64,000 nt of DNA, taken from the NCBI GenBank assembly GCA_029215795.1, contig JARDYH010000002.1, positions 366,446,973-366,510,972 on the forward strand, given 5' to 3'. The stretch's first letter is position 1. Each line of letters starts with the position of its first letter. The notes beneath the pieces were generated by a model. It made no database searches. It was given only the letters and a program-made list of their open reading frames with translations, and was not told the origin of the DNA. Made by a program: the position numbers and the translations under genes. This DNA comes from Anniella stebbinsi. Its lineage: Eukaryota; Chordata; Lepidosauria; Squamata; Anniellidae. This document shows positions 21,790 to 31,189 of this stretch, in pieces.

Positions 21790-23257
21790 ATTTATTTATT
21801 TATTTATTACATTTGTATACCGCCCCATAGCCGAAGCTCTCTGGGCGGTTTACATAGGATTAAAAACAATTAAAAACAATATACAAAAATTAAAACAGCA
21901 AAAACATACAACATACACACAATCTGTACATTTAAAAACCACTTCAACACTTCAAAAAAAAAAAAAAAAACAGACCCAGGCTCCTCAGATATTGCCAAAT
22001 GCCTGAGAGAAGAGGAAAGTCTTGACCTGGCGCCGAAAAGATAACAATGTTGGCGCCAGGCGGGCCTCGACAGGGAGATCGTTCCACAATTGGGGAGCCA
22101 CCACAGAGAAGGCCCTCTCTCTTGTTGCCGACCTCCGAGCTTCCCTCGGAGGAGGCACTCGGAGGAGGGCCTTAGATGTTGAACGTAGTGTTCGGGTAGG
22201 TTCATGTCAGGAAAGGCGTTCCATCAGGTATTGTGGTCCCAAGCCGTGTAAGGCTTTATAGGTTAAAACCAGCACCTTGAACCGGGCTCGGAAACATACA
22301 GGCAGCCAATGCAAGCGGGCCAGAGTAGGTCTTATATGTTCGAACCTACTGGTTCCAGTTATCAATCTGGCCGCTGCATTTTGCACAAGCTGCAGCTTCC
22401 GAACCACCTTCAAAGGCAGCCCCACGTAGAGTGCATTGCAGTAATCTAACTTGGAGGTTACCAGAGCATGGACAACTGAAGCCAGGTTATCCCTGTCCAG
22501 ATAGGGACGTAGCTGGGCCACCAACCGAAGTTGGTAGAAGGCACTCCGTGCTACTGAGGCCACCTGCGCCTCAAGTGACAGAGATGGTTCTAGGAGAACC
22601 CCCAAGCTACGAACCCGCTCCTTCAAGGGGAGTGCAACCCCATCCAGAACAGGTTGAACACCCTCCATCCGGTCAGCGGAACCACCCACCAACAGCGTCT
22701 CAGTCTTGTCTGGATTGAGTTTCAGTTTATTAGCCCTCATCCAGTCCATTGTCGCAGCCAGGCACTGGTTCAGCACATCCACAGCCTCGCCTGATGAAGA
22801 TGAAAAGGAGAAATAGTGCTGCGTGTCATCAGCATACTGATGACAACGCACTCCAAAACTCCGGATGACTGCACTCAACGGTTTCATGTAGATATTGAAC
22901 AGCATGGGGGACAAAACTGACCCCTGCGGAACCCCATACTGGAGAATCCACGGGGCCGAGCAATGTTCCCCAAGCACCACCTTCTGGAGCCGACCCACCA
23001 AGTAGGAGCGGAACCACTGCAATGCAGTGCCTCCCACTCCCAACTCAGCCAGTCGTGCCAGAAGGATACCATGGTCGATGGTATCGAAAGCCGCTGAGAG
23101 ATCAAGGAGAATCAACAGAGTCACACTCCCCCTGTCTTTCTCCCGACATAGGTCATCATACAGGGCGACCAAGGCTGTTTCCGTACCAAAACCAGGCCTG
23201 AAACCCGACTGAAATGGATCCAGATAATCAGTCTCATCCAAGAGTGCCTGGAGCTGG
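21790..23257 (-). mobile_element. L2/CR1-group LINE, 5'-truncated, inserted in the hAT element
   Basis: A (TTTA)n tail and GCTCTCTGGGCGGTTTACAT mark the 3' end at the left. The minus strand then carries 344 codons of open frame (22207-23241) with reverse transcriptase motifs: DPFQSGFRPG, LLDLSAAFDTIDH, GVPQGSVLSPMLFNIYM, YADDTQHY (the catalytic Y-x-D-D box) and KLKLNPDKTETLLVG, then the C-terminal NAAARLITG..LHWLPV segment. The 5' part (endonuclease and start of the polymerase) is missing. CTTTATTT flanks both sides. The sister cassette at 25134-25753 lacks the insertion. Confidence 0.9.
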
Positions 23258-23333
23258 CTTTATTTTCCTTTCTTCTTTTGCAGTATAAAAGTATTCATGT
23301 AATATTCATTTTCCCCCTCCTCTTCTTTTGCAG

Positions 23334-23536
23334 CCTATGGCACTCTCACTGCCACAGTGCCCGGGAAAGGAGAGACTTTGCCCATTACATGCCAGCCTGC
23401 CTGCCCGCTGCTGATGCCACCTGCCGCCTTCCAGATCGTTCCTGCGAGGCGGGCCAGCCGCCTTCCTTGCACAAGCCATGGGACTAGGGGTCCTCCAGGA
23501 GAATCTCACCGAGTCCTCAACGCCCTCAGGACTATG
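23334..23536 (+). other. Exon-like cassette 2 (203 bp)
   Basis: Acceptor CTTCTTTTGCAG and donor GTAAGTG. The body opens CCTATGGCACTCTCACTGCC and contains a frame reading AYGTLTATVPGKGETLP. 203 bp shifts the frame by two, and chaining such cassettes hits stops in every frame. Confidence 0.55.
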
Positions 23537-23739
23537 GTAAGTGTTCTGTGAATGGGGGGGCACCTTCCACCTAACTGAAGGTTGGCTGTCTGCCTGCTAA
23601 CTTCCGAGTGAGCAGGCAGCCCCGTGTGCCTACTTTGGCGTGGGCACTCAGGAAGGGCAATCCTGGGTGGAAGGGAGCTAGTTGTGTTAAAGTGGTCAAC
23701 TAATATTCATTCTTTTCCCCCCCCCTCCTTCTTTTGCAG

Positions 23740-23942
23740 CCTATGGCACTCTCACTGCCACAGTGCCCGGGAAAGGAGAGACTTTGCCCATTACATGCCA
23801 GCCTGCCTGCCCGCTGCTGATGCCACCTGCCGCCTTCCAGATCGTTCCTGCGAGGCGGGCCAGCCGCCTTCCTTGCACAAGCCATGGGACTAGGGGTCCT
23901 CCAGGAGAATCTCACCGAGTCCTCAACGCCCTCAGGACTATG
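23740..23942 (+). other. Exon-like cassette 3 (203 bp)
   Basis: Near-identical to 23334-23536, with the same acceptor and donor. The ~200-bp intron-like spacer before it is also repeated. Confidence 0.55.
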
Positions 23943-24144
23943 GTAAGTGTTCTGTGAATGGGGGGGCACCTTCCACCTAACTGAAGGTTGGCTGTCTGCC
24001 TGCTAACTTCCGAGTGAGCAGGCAGCCCCGTGTGCCTACTTTGGCGTGGGCACTCAGGAAGGGCAATCCTGGGTGGAAGGGAGCTAGTTGTGTTAAAGTG
24101 GTCAACTAATATTCATTCTTTCCCCCCCCCTCCTTCTTTTGCAG

Positions 24145-24347
24145 CCTATGGCACTCTCACTGCCACAGTGCCCGGGAAAGGAGAGACTTTGCCCATTACA
24201 TGCCAGCCTGCCTGCCCGCTGCTGATGCCACCTGCCGCCTTCCAGATCGTTCCTGCGAGGTGGGCCAGCCGCCTTCCTTGCACAAGCCATGGGACTAGGG
24301 GTCCTCCAGGAGAATCTCACCGAGTCCTCAACGCCCTCAGGACTATG
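24145..24347 (+). other. Exon-like cassette 4 (203 bp)
   Basis: Near-identical to 23334-23536 with one Cys/Trp-type base change (GCGAGGTGGG instead of GCGAGGCGGG). Confidence 0.55.
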
Positions 24348-24525
24348 GTAAGTGTTCTGTGAATGGGGGGGGCTGTCTGCCTGCTAACTTCCGAGTGAGC
24401 AGGCAGCCCCGTGTGCCTGCTGGGGCGTGGGCACTCAGGAAGGGCAATCCTGGGTGGAAGGGAGCTAGTTGTGTTGAAGTGGTCAACTAATATTCATTCT
24501 TTCCCCCCCCCTCCTTCTTTTGCAG

Positions 24526-24640
24526 CCTATGGAACTCTTCGCCACTGCGCAAAGCACACCCGTGAATCCAGACTGCCCATCTGCCCCAGCCACGGCCACA
24601 TGGAGGTGGCCCATCGATTCACGTCGCCCGCACGACTCTG
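24526..24640 (+). other. Exon-like cassette 5 (115 bp)
   Basis: Copy of cassette 1, acceptor TTCTTTTGCAG, donor GTAAGAG. Confidence 0.55.
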
Positions 24641-24811
24641 GTAAGAGCCTGTCAGAGAGCTTACCCACGAGTAAGCAAGCAGGCAGCCCCGTGTGCCTGC
24701 TGGGGCGTGGGCACTCAGGACCGGGCACATGCCAGTCTTGGGTGGGAGGGAGCCAGTGGTGGAAAAGTATCATTTTTCTCATATTCTTCCCCCCCCCTTC
24801 TTCTTTTGCAG

Positions 24812-24924
24812 CCTATGGAACTCTTTGCCACAGTGCCCAGGAGAGACGGTAATGCAGACTGCCCACCTGCCCGTCACTGCCCGCCTGGAAGTGGCATCTT
24901 ATCAACAACGCCCTCACGACTGTG
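24812..24924 (+). other. Exon-like cassette 6 (113 bp)
   Basis: A hybrid: it starts like cassette 1 (CCTATGGAACTCTTTGCCAC), then follows cassette 2 (AGTGCCCAGGAGAGA), and ends ACGCCCTCACGACTGTG before GTAAGTG. Confidence 0.55.
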
Positions 24925-25133
24925 GTAAGTGTTCTGTGAATGGGGGGGCACCTTCCACCTAACTGAAGGTTGGCTGTCTGCCTGCTAACTTCCGAGTGAG
25001 CAGGCAGCCCCGTGTGCCTGCTGGGGCGTGGGCACTCAGGACCGGGCACGTGCCAGTCTTGGGTGGGAGGGAGCCAGTGGTGGAAAAGTATCATTTTTCT
25101 CATATTCTTCCCCCCCCCCTTCTTCTTTTGCAG

Positions 25134-25248
25134 CCTATGGAACTCTTCGCCACTGCGCAAAGCGCACCCGTGATTCCAGACTGCCCATCTGCCCCAGCCA
25201 CGGCCGCATGGAGGTGGCCCATCAATTCACGTCGCCCGTACGACTCAG
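25134..25248 (+). other. Exon-like cassette 7 (115 bp)
   Basis: Copy of cassette 1. The ~430 bp after it match the sequence after cassette 1 up to the point where the LINE inserted there. Confidence 0.55.
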
Positions 25249-25831
25249 GTAAGAGTGCAGGCAGAGTGGGCATATAGAAAAGAAGGCAGGGCCCCTGCAC
25301 CTTTAACTGTTGTGATGAAGAGGGAATCTCAGCAGGAACTAATTCCATACAAATGACACTGGCAGAAATTCCCTTTTCTCTACAACTGCTGAAGTTAGGA
25401 ACCCTGACCTGGATTTGATCTGGTCAGCCTAACGTAGGGTGCTATTAGGAGTGAATGAATAACCCCAGGACAAAAGAAATGGTGATTCTCTAATGCTCCG
25501 GTAAGCTGTGTCCTGCCAGACACAAAAGGATAGCCAATCTCTCTAACAATGGGCTCAGAAGAGTGATTTAGAAAGGGAGGGGTGCAGCAGGAGAAGGAGG
25601 ATTGCGTCACAAACAAGAGAAGTGTGCCGGTGGGAGACTACTAGGACTTGCATGTATTAATTTAATACAAATCTTTATTTATTTTCCTTTCTTCTTTTGC
25701 AGTATAAAAGTATTCATGTAATATTCATTTTCCCCCTCCTCTTCTTTTGCAGCCTATGAAACTCTCACTGCCACAGTGCCCGGGAAAGGAGAGACTTTGC
25801 CCATTAAATGCCAGCCTGCCCGCCCACTGCT

Positions 25832-27100
25832 GATGCCGCCTGCCGCCTTCCAGATCCTTTCTGTGAGGAGGGCCAGCCGCCTTCCTCGCACAAGCCATGG
25901 GACTTGGCATTCGCCCTCAAGGAGAATGTCACCCAGTCCCCAACGCCGCTGTTGGACTTTGCCCTGAATGCCAGCCTGCCTGCCCGCCCGCTGCTGATGC
26001 CGCCTGCCGCCTTCCAGATCCTTTCTGTGAGGAGGGCCAGCCGCCTTCCTCGCACAAGCCATGGGACTTGGCATTCGCCCTCAAGGAGAATGTCACCCAG
26101 TCCCCAACGCCGCTGTTGGACTTTGCCCTGAATGCCAGCCTGCCTGCCCGCCCGCTGCTGATGCCGCCTGCCGCCTTCCAGATCCTTCCTGTGAGGAGGG
26201 CCAGCCGCCCTCCTCGCACAAGCCATGGGACTTGGCATTCGCCCTCAAGGAGAATGTCACCCAGTCCCCAACGCCGCTGTTGGACTTTGCCCTGGATGCC
26301 AGCCTGCCTGCCCGCCCGCTGCTGATGCCGCCTGCCGCCTTCCAGATCCTTCCTGTGAGGAGGGCCAGCCGCCCTCCTCGCACAAGCCATTGGACTTGGC
26401 ATTCGCCCTCAAGGGGAATGTCACCCAGTCCCCAACGCCGCTGTTGGACTTTGCCCTGGATGCCAGCCTGCCCGCCCGCTGCTGATGCCGCCTGCCGCCT
26501 TCCAGATCCTTCCTGCGAAGAGAGCAAGCCGCCCTCCTCGCACAAGCCATGGGACTTGGCATTCGCCCTCAAGGAGAATGTCACCCAGTCCCCAACGCCG
26601 CTGTTGGACTTTGCCCTGGATGCCAGCCTGCCCGCCCGCTGCTGATGCCGCCTGCCGCCTTCCAGATCCTTCCTGCGAAGAGAGCAAGCCGCCCTCCTCG
26701 CACAAGCCATGGGACTTGGCATTCGCCCTCAAGGGGAATGTCACCCAGTCCCCAACGCCGCTGTTGGACTTTGCCCTGGATGCCAGCCTGCCTGCCCGCT
26801 GCTGATGCCGCCTGCCGCCTTCCAGATCCTTCCTGTGAGGAGGGCCAGCCGCCCTCCTCGCACAAGCCATGGGACTTGGCATTCGCCCTCAAGGGGAATG
26901 TCACCCAGTCCCCAACGCCGCTGTTGGACTTTGCCCTGGATGCCAGCCTGCCTGCCCGCTGCTGATGCCGCCTGCCGCCTTCCAGATCCTTCCTGTGAGG
27001 AGGGCCAGCCGCCCTCCTTGCACAAGCCATGGGACTTGGCATTCGCCCTCAAGGGGAATGTCACCCAGTCCCCAACGCCGCTGTTTGGACTTTGCCCATT
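25832..27100 (+). repeat. Tandem array of eight 160/164-bp units
   Basis: Units start GATGCCGCCTGCCGCCTTCC at 25832, 25996, 26160, 26324, 26484, 26644, 26804 and 26964. The period changes from 164 to 160 bp after the fourth unit. The unit is the 3' half of the 203-bp cassette plus a GAATGTCACCCAGTCCCCAA segment. Confidence 0.95.
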
Positions 27101-27148
27101 AAATGCCAGCCTGCCTGCCCGCCTTCCAGATTCTGCTGTGGAAGGAGA

Positions 27149-27154
27149 AATAAA
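27149..27154 (+). terminator. Candidate polyadenylation signal AATAAA
   Basis: The first canonical plus-strand AATAAA I could find after the transposase stop outside the LINE. It lies between the last array and the right arm. Confidence 0.45.
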
Positions 27155-27496
27155 TAATACTAGGTGCTGCAAGAGACCATGTGGATTGGCTCTACATCAA
27201 AGCAGCCTTCTGGTTTAGAATTACATACTACACAAGAAAAGAACAATCATTTATCCTGCAAGATCCCTTCCCAGGCTAGGATCTGAATAATAGCTATTAG
27301 CTAGGATCTGAATAGCTATTACTAGCTGGGATCTGATTAGCTACTAGTGCATTTCGTAGCATTCCTGCAACCAACACCTGTCTTGTCATGTAAATGTATG
27401 GGTCCCTAAAGCAATTTACAATCACTTTACATTTTACAAATGAATAAGTGAAACTTTCTTCCCTCATTACCATTCCACACCAGGCAGGCAATGTCC
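27155..27496. other. Transposon interior before the right arm
   Basis: Contains a short tandem phrase (TAGCTAGGATCTGAATAGCT, repeated two to three times near 27280-27345). Nothing else recognised. Confidence 0.45.
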
Positions 27497-28763
27497 CCTT
27501 CCTGAAGGTTTAAAATAATAAAGTTTAACCTTTGTTTTCCCACTAAAGCATTGCACCAAAGTTTGTGAAATTTTCAGCGTTTGAGCAGGCATAAGTCCTC
27601 TGCCATGTGAGCGAGTTAGAGCTTGGTAGCTCTTCAAACCAACCCATAAATCCCATGTGAAATGCCATGAATAAACCTTTGTTTTCCCACTAAAGCATTG
27701 CACCAAAGTTTGTGAAATTTTCAGCGTTTGAGCAGGCATAAGTCCTCTGCCATGTGAGCGAGTTAGAGCTTGGTAGCTCTTCAAACCAACCCATAAATCC
27801 CATGTGAAATGCCATGAATAAACCTTTGTTTTCCCACTAAAGCATTGCACCAAAGTTTGTGAAATTTTCAGCGTATGAGCGGCCATAGGTCCTCTGCCAT
27901 GTGAGTGAGTTAGAGCTTGGTAGCTCTTCAAACCAACCCATAAATCCCATGTGAAATGCCATGAATAAACGTTCGTTTCCCACTAAAATATTGCACCTAG
28001 CTTCCGGAAATTTCACACACATTTGAAGTGAAGTGTTCCCTGCAATGTGCCAAAGTTTCCCGTTTGTATCTTTGAAAATAAAAAAATGGGAGGCAAAACT
28101 GTATTTTACCCCACTGCTACCCAATTTTCAACAATTCATTGCCAACACATGCCTGGAGCTAGCTGTCTGAAATTTTACACACATATCAAGGGAAGTGTTC
28201 CCTGTAATGTGCCGAAGTGTCCTGTTTGTATCTTTAAAAATAAAAACATGGGAGGCATAACTGCATTTACCCCACTACTACCCATTTTTCAAAAATTCAT
28301 TGCCACACCAGGCAAGCACCCACGGTTCTGGGATTTCACACACGTGGGTCCCAAGGTACCACCTACAATGTGGCAAAGTTTCATGTGTGTAACTTTAAAA
28401 ATGACCGAGTTATAGGCATTCCATGTTATTTATTAAAAAATTAATTGCCACAAACTGCATGCACCAATCTTTCTGAAATTTCTCACAGATACCTATCCCT
28501 AACCAGTGTACAATGTGCCCAAGTTTCATCCTTCTGTCTTTAAAAATGAAAAAGTTATAGGCGTTTTTGTAAAACAATAATTTGCTATAGGAAAAAGCAT
28601 TCAAAATGGCGTCCGATCCGGATCGGAAAATCCGATCCGCGGATCGGAATCGGATCCGATCCGATCCGACACACTATCCGATCCGATCCGATCCGATCCG
28701 ACCCCCCAGGTCCGATTCCGATCCGCTATCCGATCCGATCCGGGGGGTCAGTGCACATCCCTA
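27497..28763 (-). repeat. Right inverted arm of the 14.9-kb hAT element
   Basis: Reverse complement of the left arm, starting CCTTCCTGAAGGTTTAAAAT. It carries three good copies of the ~148-bp subrepeat (starts near 27530, 27678 and 27826), one more than the left arm, which accounts for the length difference. It ends TGCACATCCCTA. Confidence 0.9.
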
Positions 28764-28979
28764 GTAAATAGATCACATGTTTTCTCCTTTTCCTGTAACA
28801 CATCAAGGTCACTCAATGGGACTGATGGGCAGTAGATTCACCACAGACCAAAGAACATTCTTTTCTATATGATGCAGAATCAGTGCATGGAATTGACTAC
28901 CACAACATGTAGTGATGGCTTGCTTTGGTGGGCTTTAAAAGGAGCTTGCACAAACTCATGGAGGAGGAGAGGCTATGAG

Positions 28980-29057
28980 CCAGCCCTCCTCAAGCTGGTG
29001 CCCTCCGGGTGTGTTGGACTACAAGTCCCATCATTCCCAGCCAGCATGGCCTTTAGG
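28980..29057 (+). repeat. Short dispersed-repeat fragment
   Basis: GGTGCCCTCCGGGTGTGTTG, GACTACAAGTCCCATCATTC and CCAGCCAGCATGGCC form a phrase common in reptile genomes, probably a DNA-transposon remnant. The family is not fixed. Confidence 0.45.
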
Positions 29058-29060
29058 GAA

Positions 29061-29256
29061 GGGCCGTAGCTCAGTGGTCAAGCACAGGTTTTTAACACAG
29101 ACAGCCCCAGGTTGAATCCCTGTCGGCATCTCCAGGAATGGCTAGGAGAGAATCCTGCCTGAAGCCTTGGAGAACCCTAGGTGCCAGTCAGTGTTGACAG
29201 GACCAGGCTAGGTGGACCAAGGGCCTGACTCAGTATAAGGCAGCTTCCAATGTTGG
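29061..29256 (+). mobile_element. tRNA-derived SINE
   Basis: It starts GGGCCGTAGCTCAGTGGTCA (A-box-like TAGCTCAGTGGT) and has GGTTGAATCC at 29110-29119 (B-box-like). It continues CTGCCTGAAGCCTTGGAGAA and GGACCAAGGGCCTGACTCAG, and ends ATAAGGCAGCTTCC. This is the typical squamate tRNA-related SINE order. RNA polymerase III boxes are recognisable but diverged. The end is about 17 bp from the MAM exon 3 acceptor. Confidence 0.8.
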
Positions 29257-29272
29257 TCTAACTCTTCCCCAG

Positions 29273-29354
29273 GTGGCATTTGACGCGATCCGAGGGCTGA
29301 CGGAATATGGCGATGCGGCGTTGGACAATGTGGCTGTCAGGAGAGGGCCTTGCG
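29273..29354 (+). CDS. MAM domain (upstream copy), exon 3 of 3
   Basis: The 82-nt exon lies between CTTCCCCAG and GTAAGTG, phase 0 in and phase 1 out. It reads VAFDAIRG..YGDAALDNVAV..GPC, the MAM ending with the A-L-D-(N/D) motif and last cysteine. It is one codon shorter than the block copies (85 nt). Its phase joins directly to the linker exon at 33990. A tRNA-derived SINE ends only about 15-20 bp upstream of the acceptor. Confidence 0.9.
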
Positions 29355-29860
29355 GTAAGTGACCCGCTCTCTGCCTCCGCTTTTCAGTAGCAATCAGAAT
29401 AGGAATTCTCTCCTGGTATTTGCCTTGCATGAAGGAATCAGCCCCACTGACAGAAGTTTTACTGGTCTTAAAACAGGATAACTATCTGATCAGTTGGGGA
29501 AAAATACAGAGGCATGTAAGCAAGTTTCAGTGCCCAAAAGGGGCTTCACGGAAGGTTAGTTTAGGGAAAGGGCAAAGGACTCGTACATGGGGTGGGAGAG
29601 GGTTACGGAATCTGCCCTGTAGTCATTCATTAGACTGCTTGTTCGTTAATACATGGTAAAAAAAAATGTATAGGCCTCTTTTCAACCAATTGGCCCCTTA
29701 AATAGGCATGCAACCTTATTAAAATAAAGGAAGACAACAATTAACATCAATAATGACTGATGAGCACTGCAACAACATAGGTAGTAATACAGATTGTCGA
29801 AGAGCCAGATGAAATCCAGCAAATCAATTAGAGGCCCATCTAAACAAGACAGTATTTGCC
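29355..29860. other. Intron after MAM exon 3, nothing recognised
   Basis: No repeat family or exon identified. A short poly-A lies near 29660. Confidence 0.4.
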
Positions 29861-29869
29861 AGCTTCACA

Positions 29870-30620
29870 AAAGTTATGAGTGAAGGGGCCAGGCCTCCCG
29901 AAACGGGAGTTGCAGAGTTTGGGTGACACAACGGAGAAGGCCCTGCCCCATGTACTCACCAGCCATACTTCAGACAATAGTACAACACAGAGCAGAATCT
30001 CCCCCAAAGTCTCCTGATAGGCAGGCAGAATGATGCAAAAGCAGGCAGTCCTTTATAAATTCTAGCCCCCAAAATTGAGGGCACTAAAGATCACCAGCAC
30101 TTTGCATTGGGCATAGCTGGCTGCGGGAGTTTTAGGGTGCCTCTACAAGAGCGATTTAAAGCTCTTTCAAGTCACAGTAAAAAAATTACCTCTACAAGAG
30201 CGGAGCGCAAATTGGGGGTTTTCTCTCTGATTATGTGCGTTAAATAACAAGTTTTAATTCTCCGCGGCCATTAAAGCACATTTTGACCATGTAAACATGC
30301 GATTCTCCGCATTTCAGCCACTTTAAAGCACGTTTCATACTGCCGGTTATGCGCTTCACCACAGGTCACAGGATTTAGGCGTAAACGCGATTGTGAGAAG
30401 ATGCGCATAATCGGACAACCAGGTGCCAAACCAAATTCTTGTAGAGGGGACTTTAGTTTGATACAACTGAGGGAGGGGGGCACCAGGTTGGGGAAGAATG
30501 ACCAAAAAGGATCTTGTCTTCTTTGGATTAAGTTTCACTTTGTTAGCCCACCTCCGGAGCATCATAGCCTGAAAGCTGGTGGAAAGGAGAGGTAGAGTTG
30601 GGTGCCAACACCCTACTGAT
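29870..30620 (-). mobile_element. LINE fragment (L2/CR1 group), split by a MITE
   Basis: The plus strand shows GAAGGGGCCAGGCCTCCCGA and CGGAGAAGGCCCTGCCCC (3' region). Beyond the MITE, the minus strand encodes RRWANKVKLNPKKTRSFLV, matching MRANKLKLNPDKTETLLV of the LINE at 21790. It is diverged, with stops. Confidence 0.65.
30136..30451. mobile_element. MITE inserted into the LINE fragment
   Basis: The left end GGTGCCTCTACAAGAGCGAT and the right end TTCTTGTAGAGGGGAC are imperfect inverted repeats. TTTAG flanks both sides (30131-30135 and 30452-30456). About 316 bp, no ORF. Superfamily not assigned. Confidence 0.6.
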
Positions 30621-31090
30621 GGCACCAAACCCCAGATCTTTGTTGGCTCCTGGAAATCCTCTTTTCACTGAATCTGGGGGTCTAGCACTGCATTCCCCCA
30701 CACCTCCCCACACCTCCCCCATCAGCCATATACACCCCACCTGTTTCCCAGCATTTAAACAGAAAGATGAACAGTTTTGTGCACCCAGAAGAAAAGTCCA
30801 TCCTGGGGGATAATAAAGCATGTTTTACATACAGATTATTATTATTTTTTAAAATCTCATATGCTGCATTTGGGGAAGGACAATCTGCACAATCACAGTC
30901 AAAGTAGCATTTAAATCCTTTCTCTGTGCAGTGGGAGAATATTAAAGTTAATATTAGGTATTTGACGTTGCGTTAGGTGGTCTTTGCACGCCCAGCCCAG
31001 TGAAAGCTCTTTTGCCACTGCCTTTCTTGAACCCGAAAGTGAATGTGCAGCCCCAGCCCTCATCAAGATGCCTTTCTATTGGACAGCAGC
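30621..31090. other. Intron stretch, nothing recognised
   Basis: Short A/T and C-rich tracts only. CCCCACACCTCCCCACACCT near 30700 is a small duplication. Confidence 0.4.
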
Positions 31091-31093
31091 AAT

Positions 31094-31189
31094 AGATAGA
31101 TGATAGATAGATAGATAGATAGATAGATTTATAGATAGATGATAGATAGATGATAGATAGATGATAGATAGATAGATGATGATAGATAG
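31094..31189 (+). repeat. (GATA)n microsatellite, left part
   Basis: GATA/GATG units, interrupted at 31190 by the hAT element and resumed at 32520. Confidence 0.95.

Larger units (their letters stand above)
25753..27154 (+). other. Exon-like cassette 8, terminal, running into the 160/164-bp array
   Basis: Acceptor CTTCTTTTGCAG, body CCTATGAAACTCTCACTGCC. No donor was noticed before the AATAAA at 27149-27154, so it would be the last exon of any spliced RNA from this region. Confidence 0.45.
13847..28763 (+). mobile_element. 14.9-kb autonomous hAT transposon, TSD GTAAATAG
   Basis: The left end TAGGGGTGTGCATCGG and right end GTGCACATCCCTA are flanked by a perfect 8-bp duplication, GTAAATAG (13839-13846 and 28764-28771). 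Inverted arms occupy 13847-14980 and 27497-28763. Between them lie a TATA box, the 842-codon transposase, three tandem arrays, exon-like cassettes with one LINE inserted, and an AATAAA. The 8-bp duplication fits the Ac-type hAT target consensus nTnnnnAn. Known hAT elements are usually about 2.5-5 kb, so this one is unusually long. It sits in the same orientation as the host gene, in the intron between MAM exons 2 and 3. Confidence 0.92.

Noticed and set aside
25754..27172. Many 100-209-codon ORFs on both strands across the 160/164-bp array
   Set aside because: Unit length shifts the frame each repeat and the ORFs overlap in several frames. They are repeat artefacts.
29061..29130. tRNA gene
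   Set aside because: The A and B boxes belong to a SINE. The cloverleaf is not complete and a SINE body follows.
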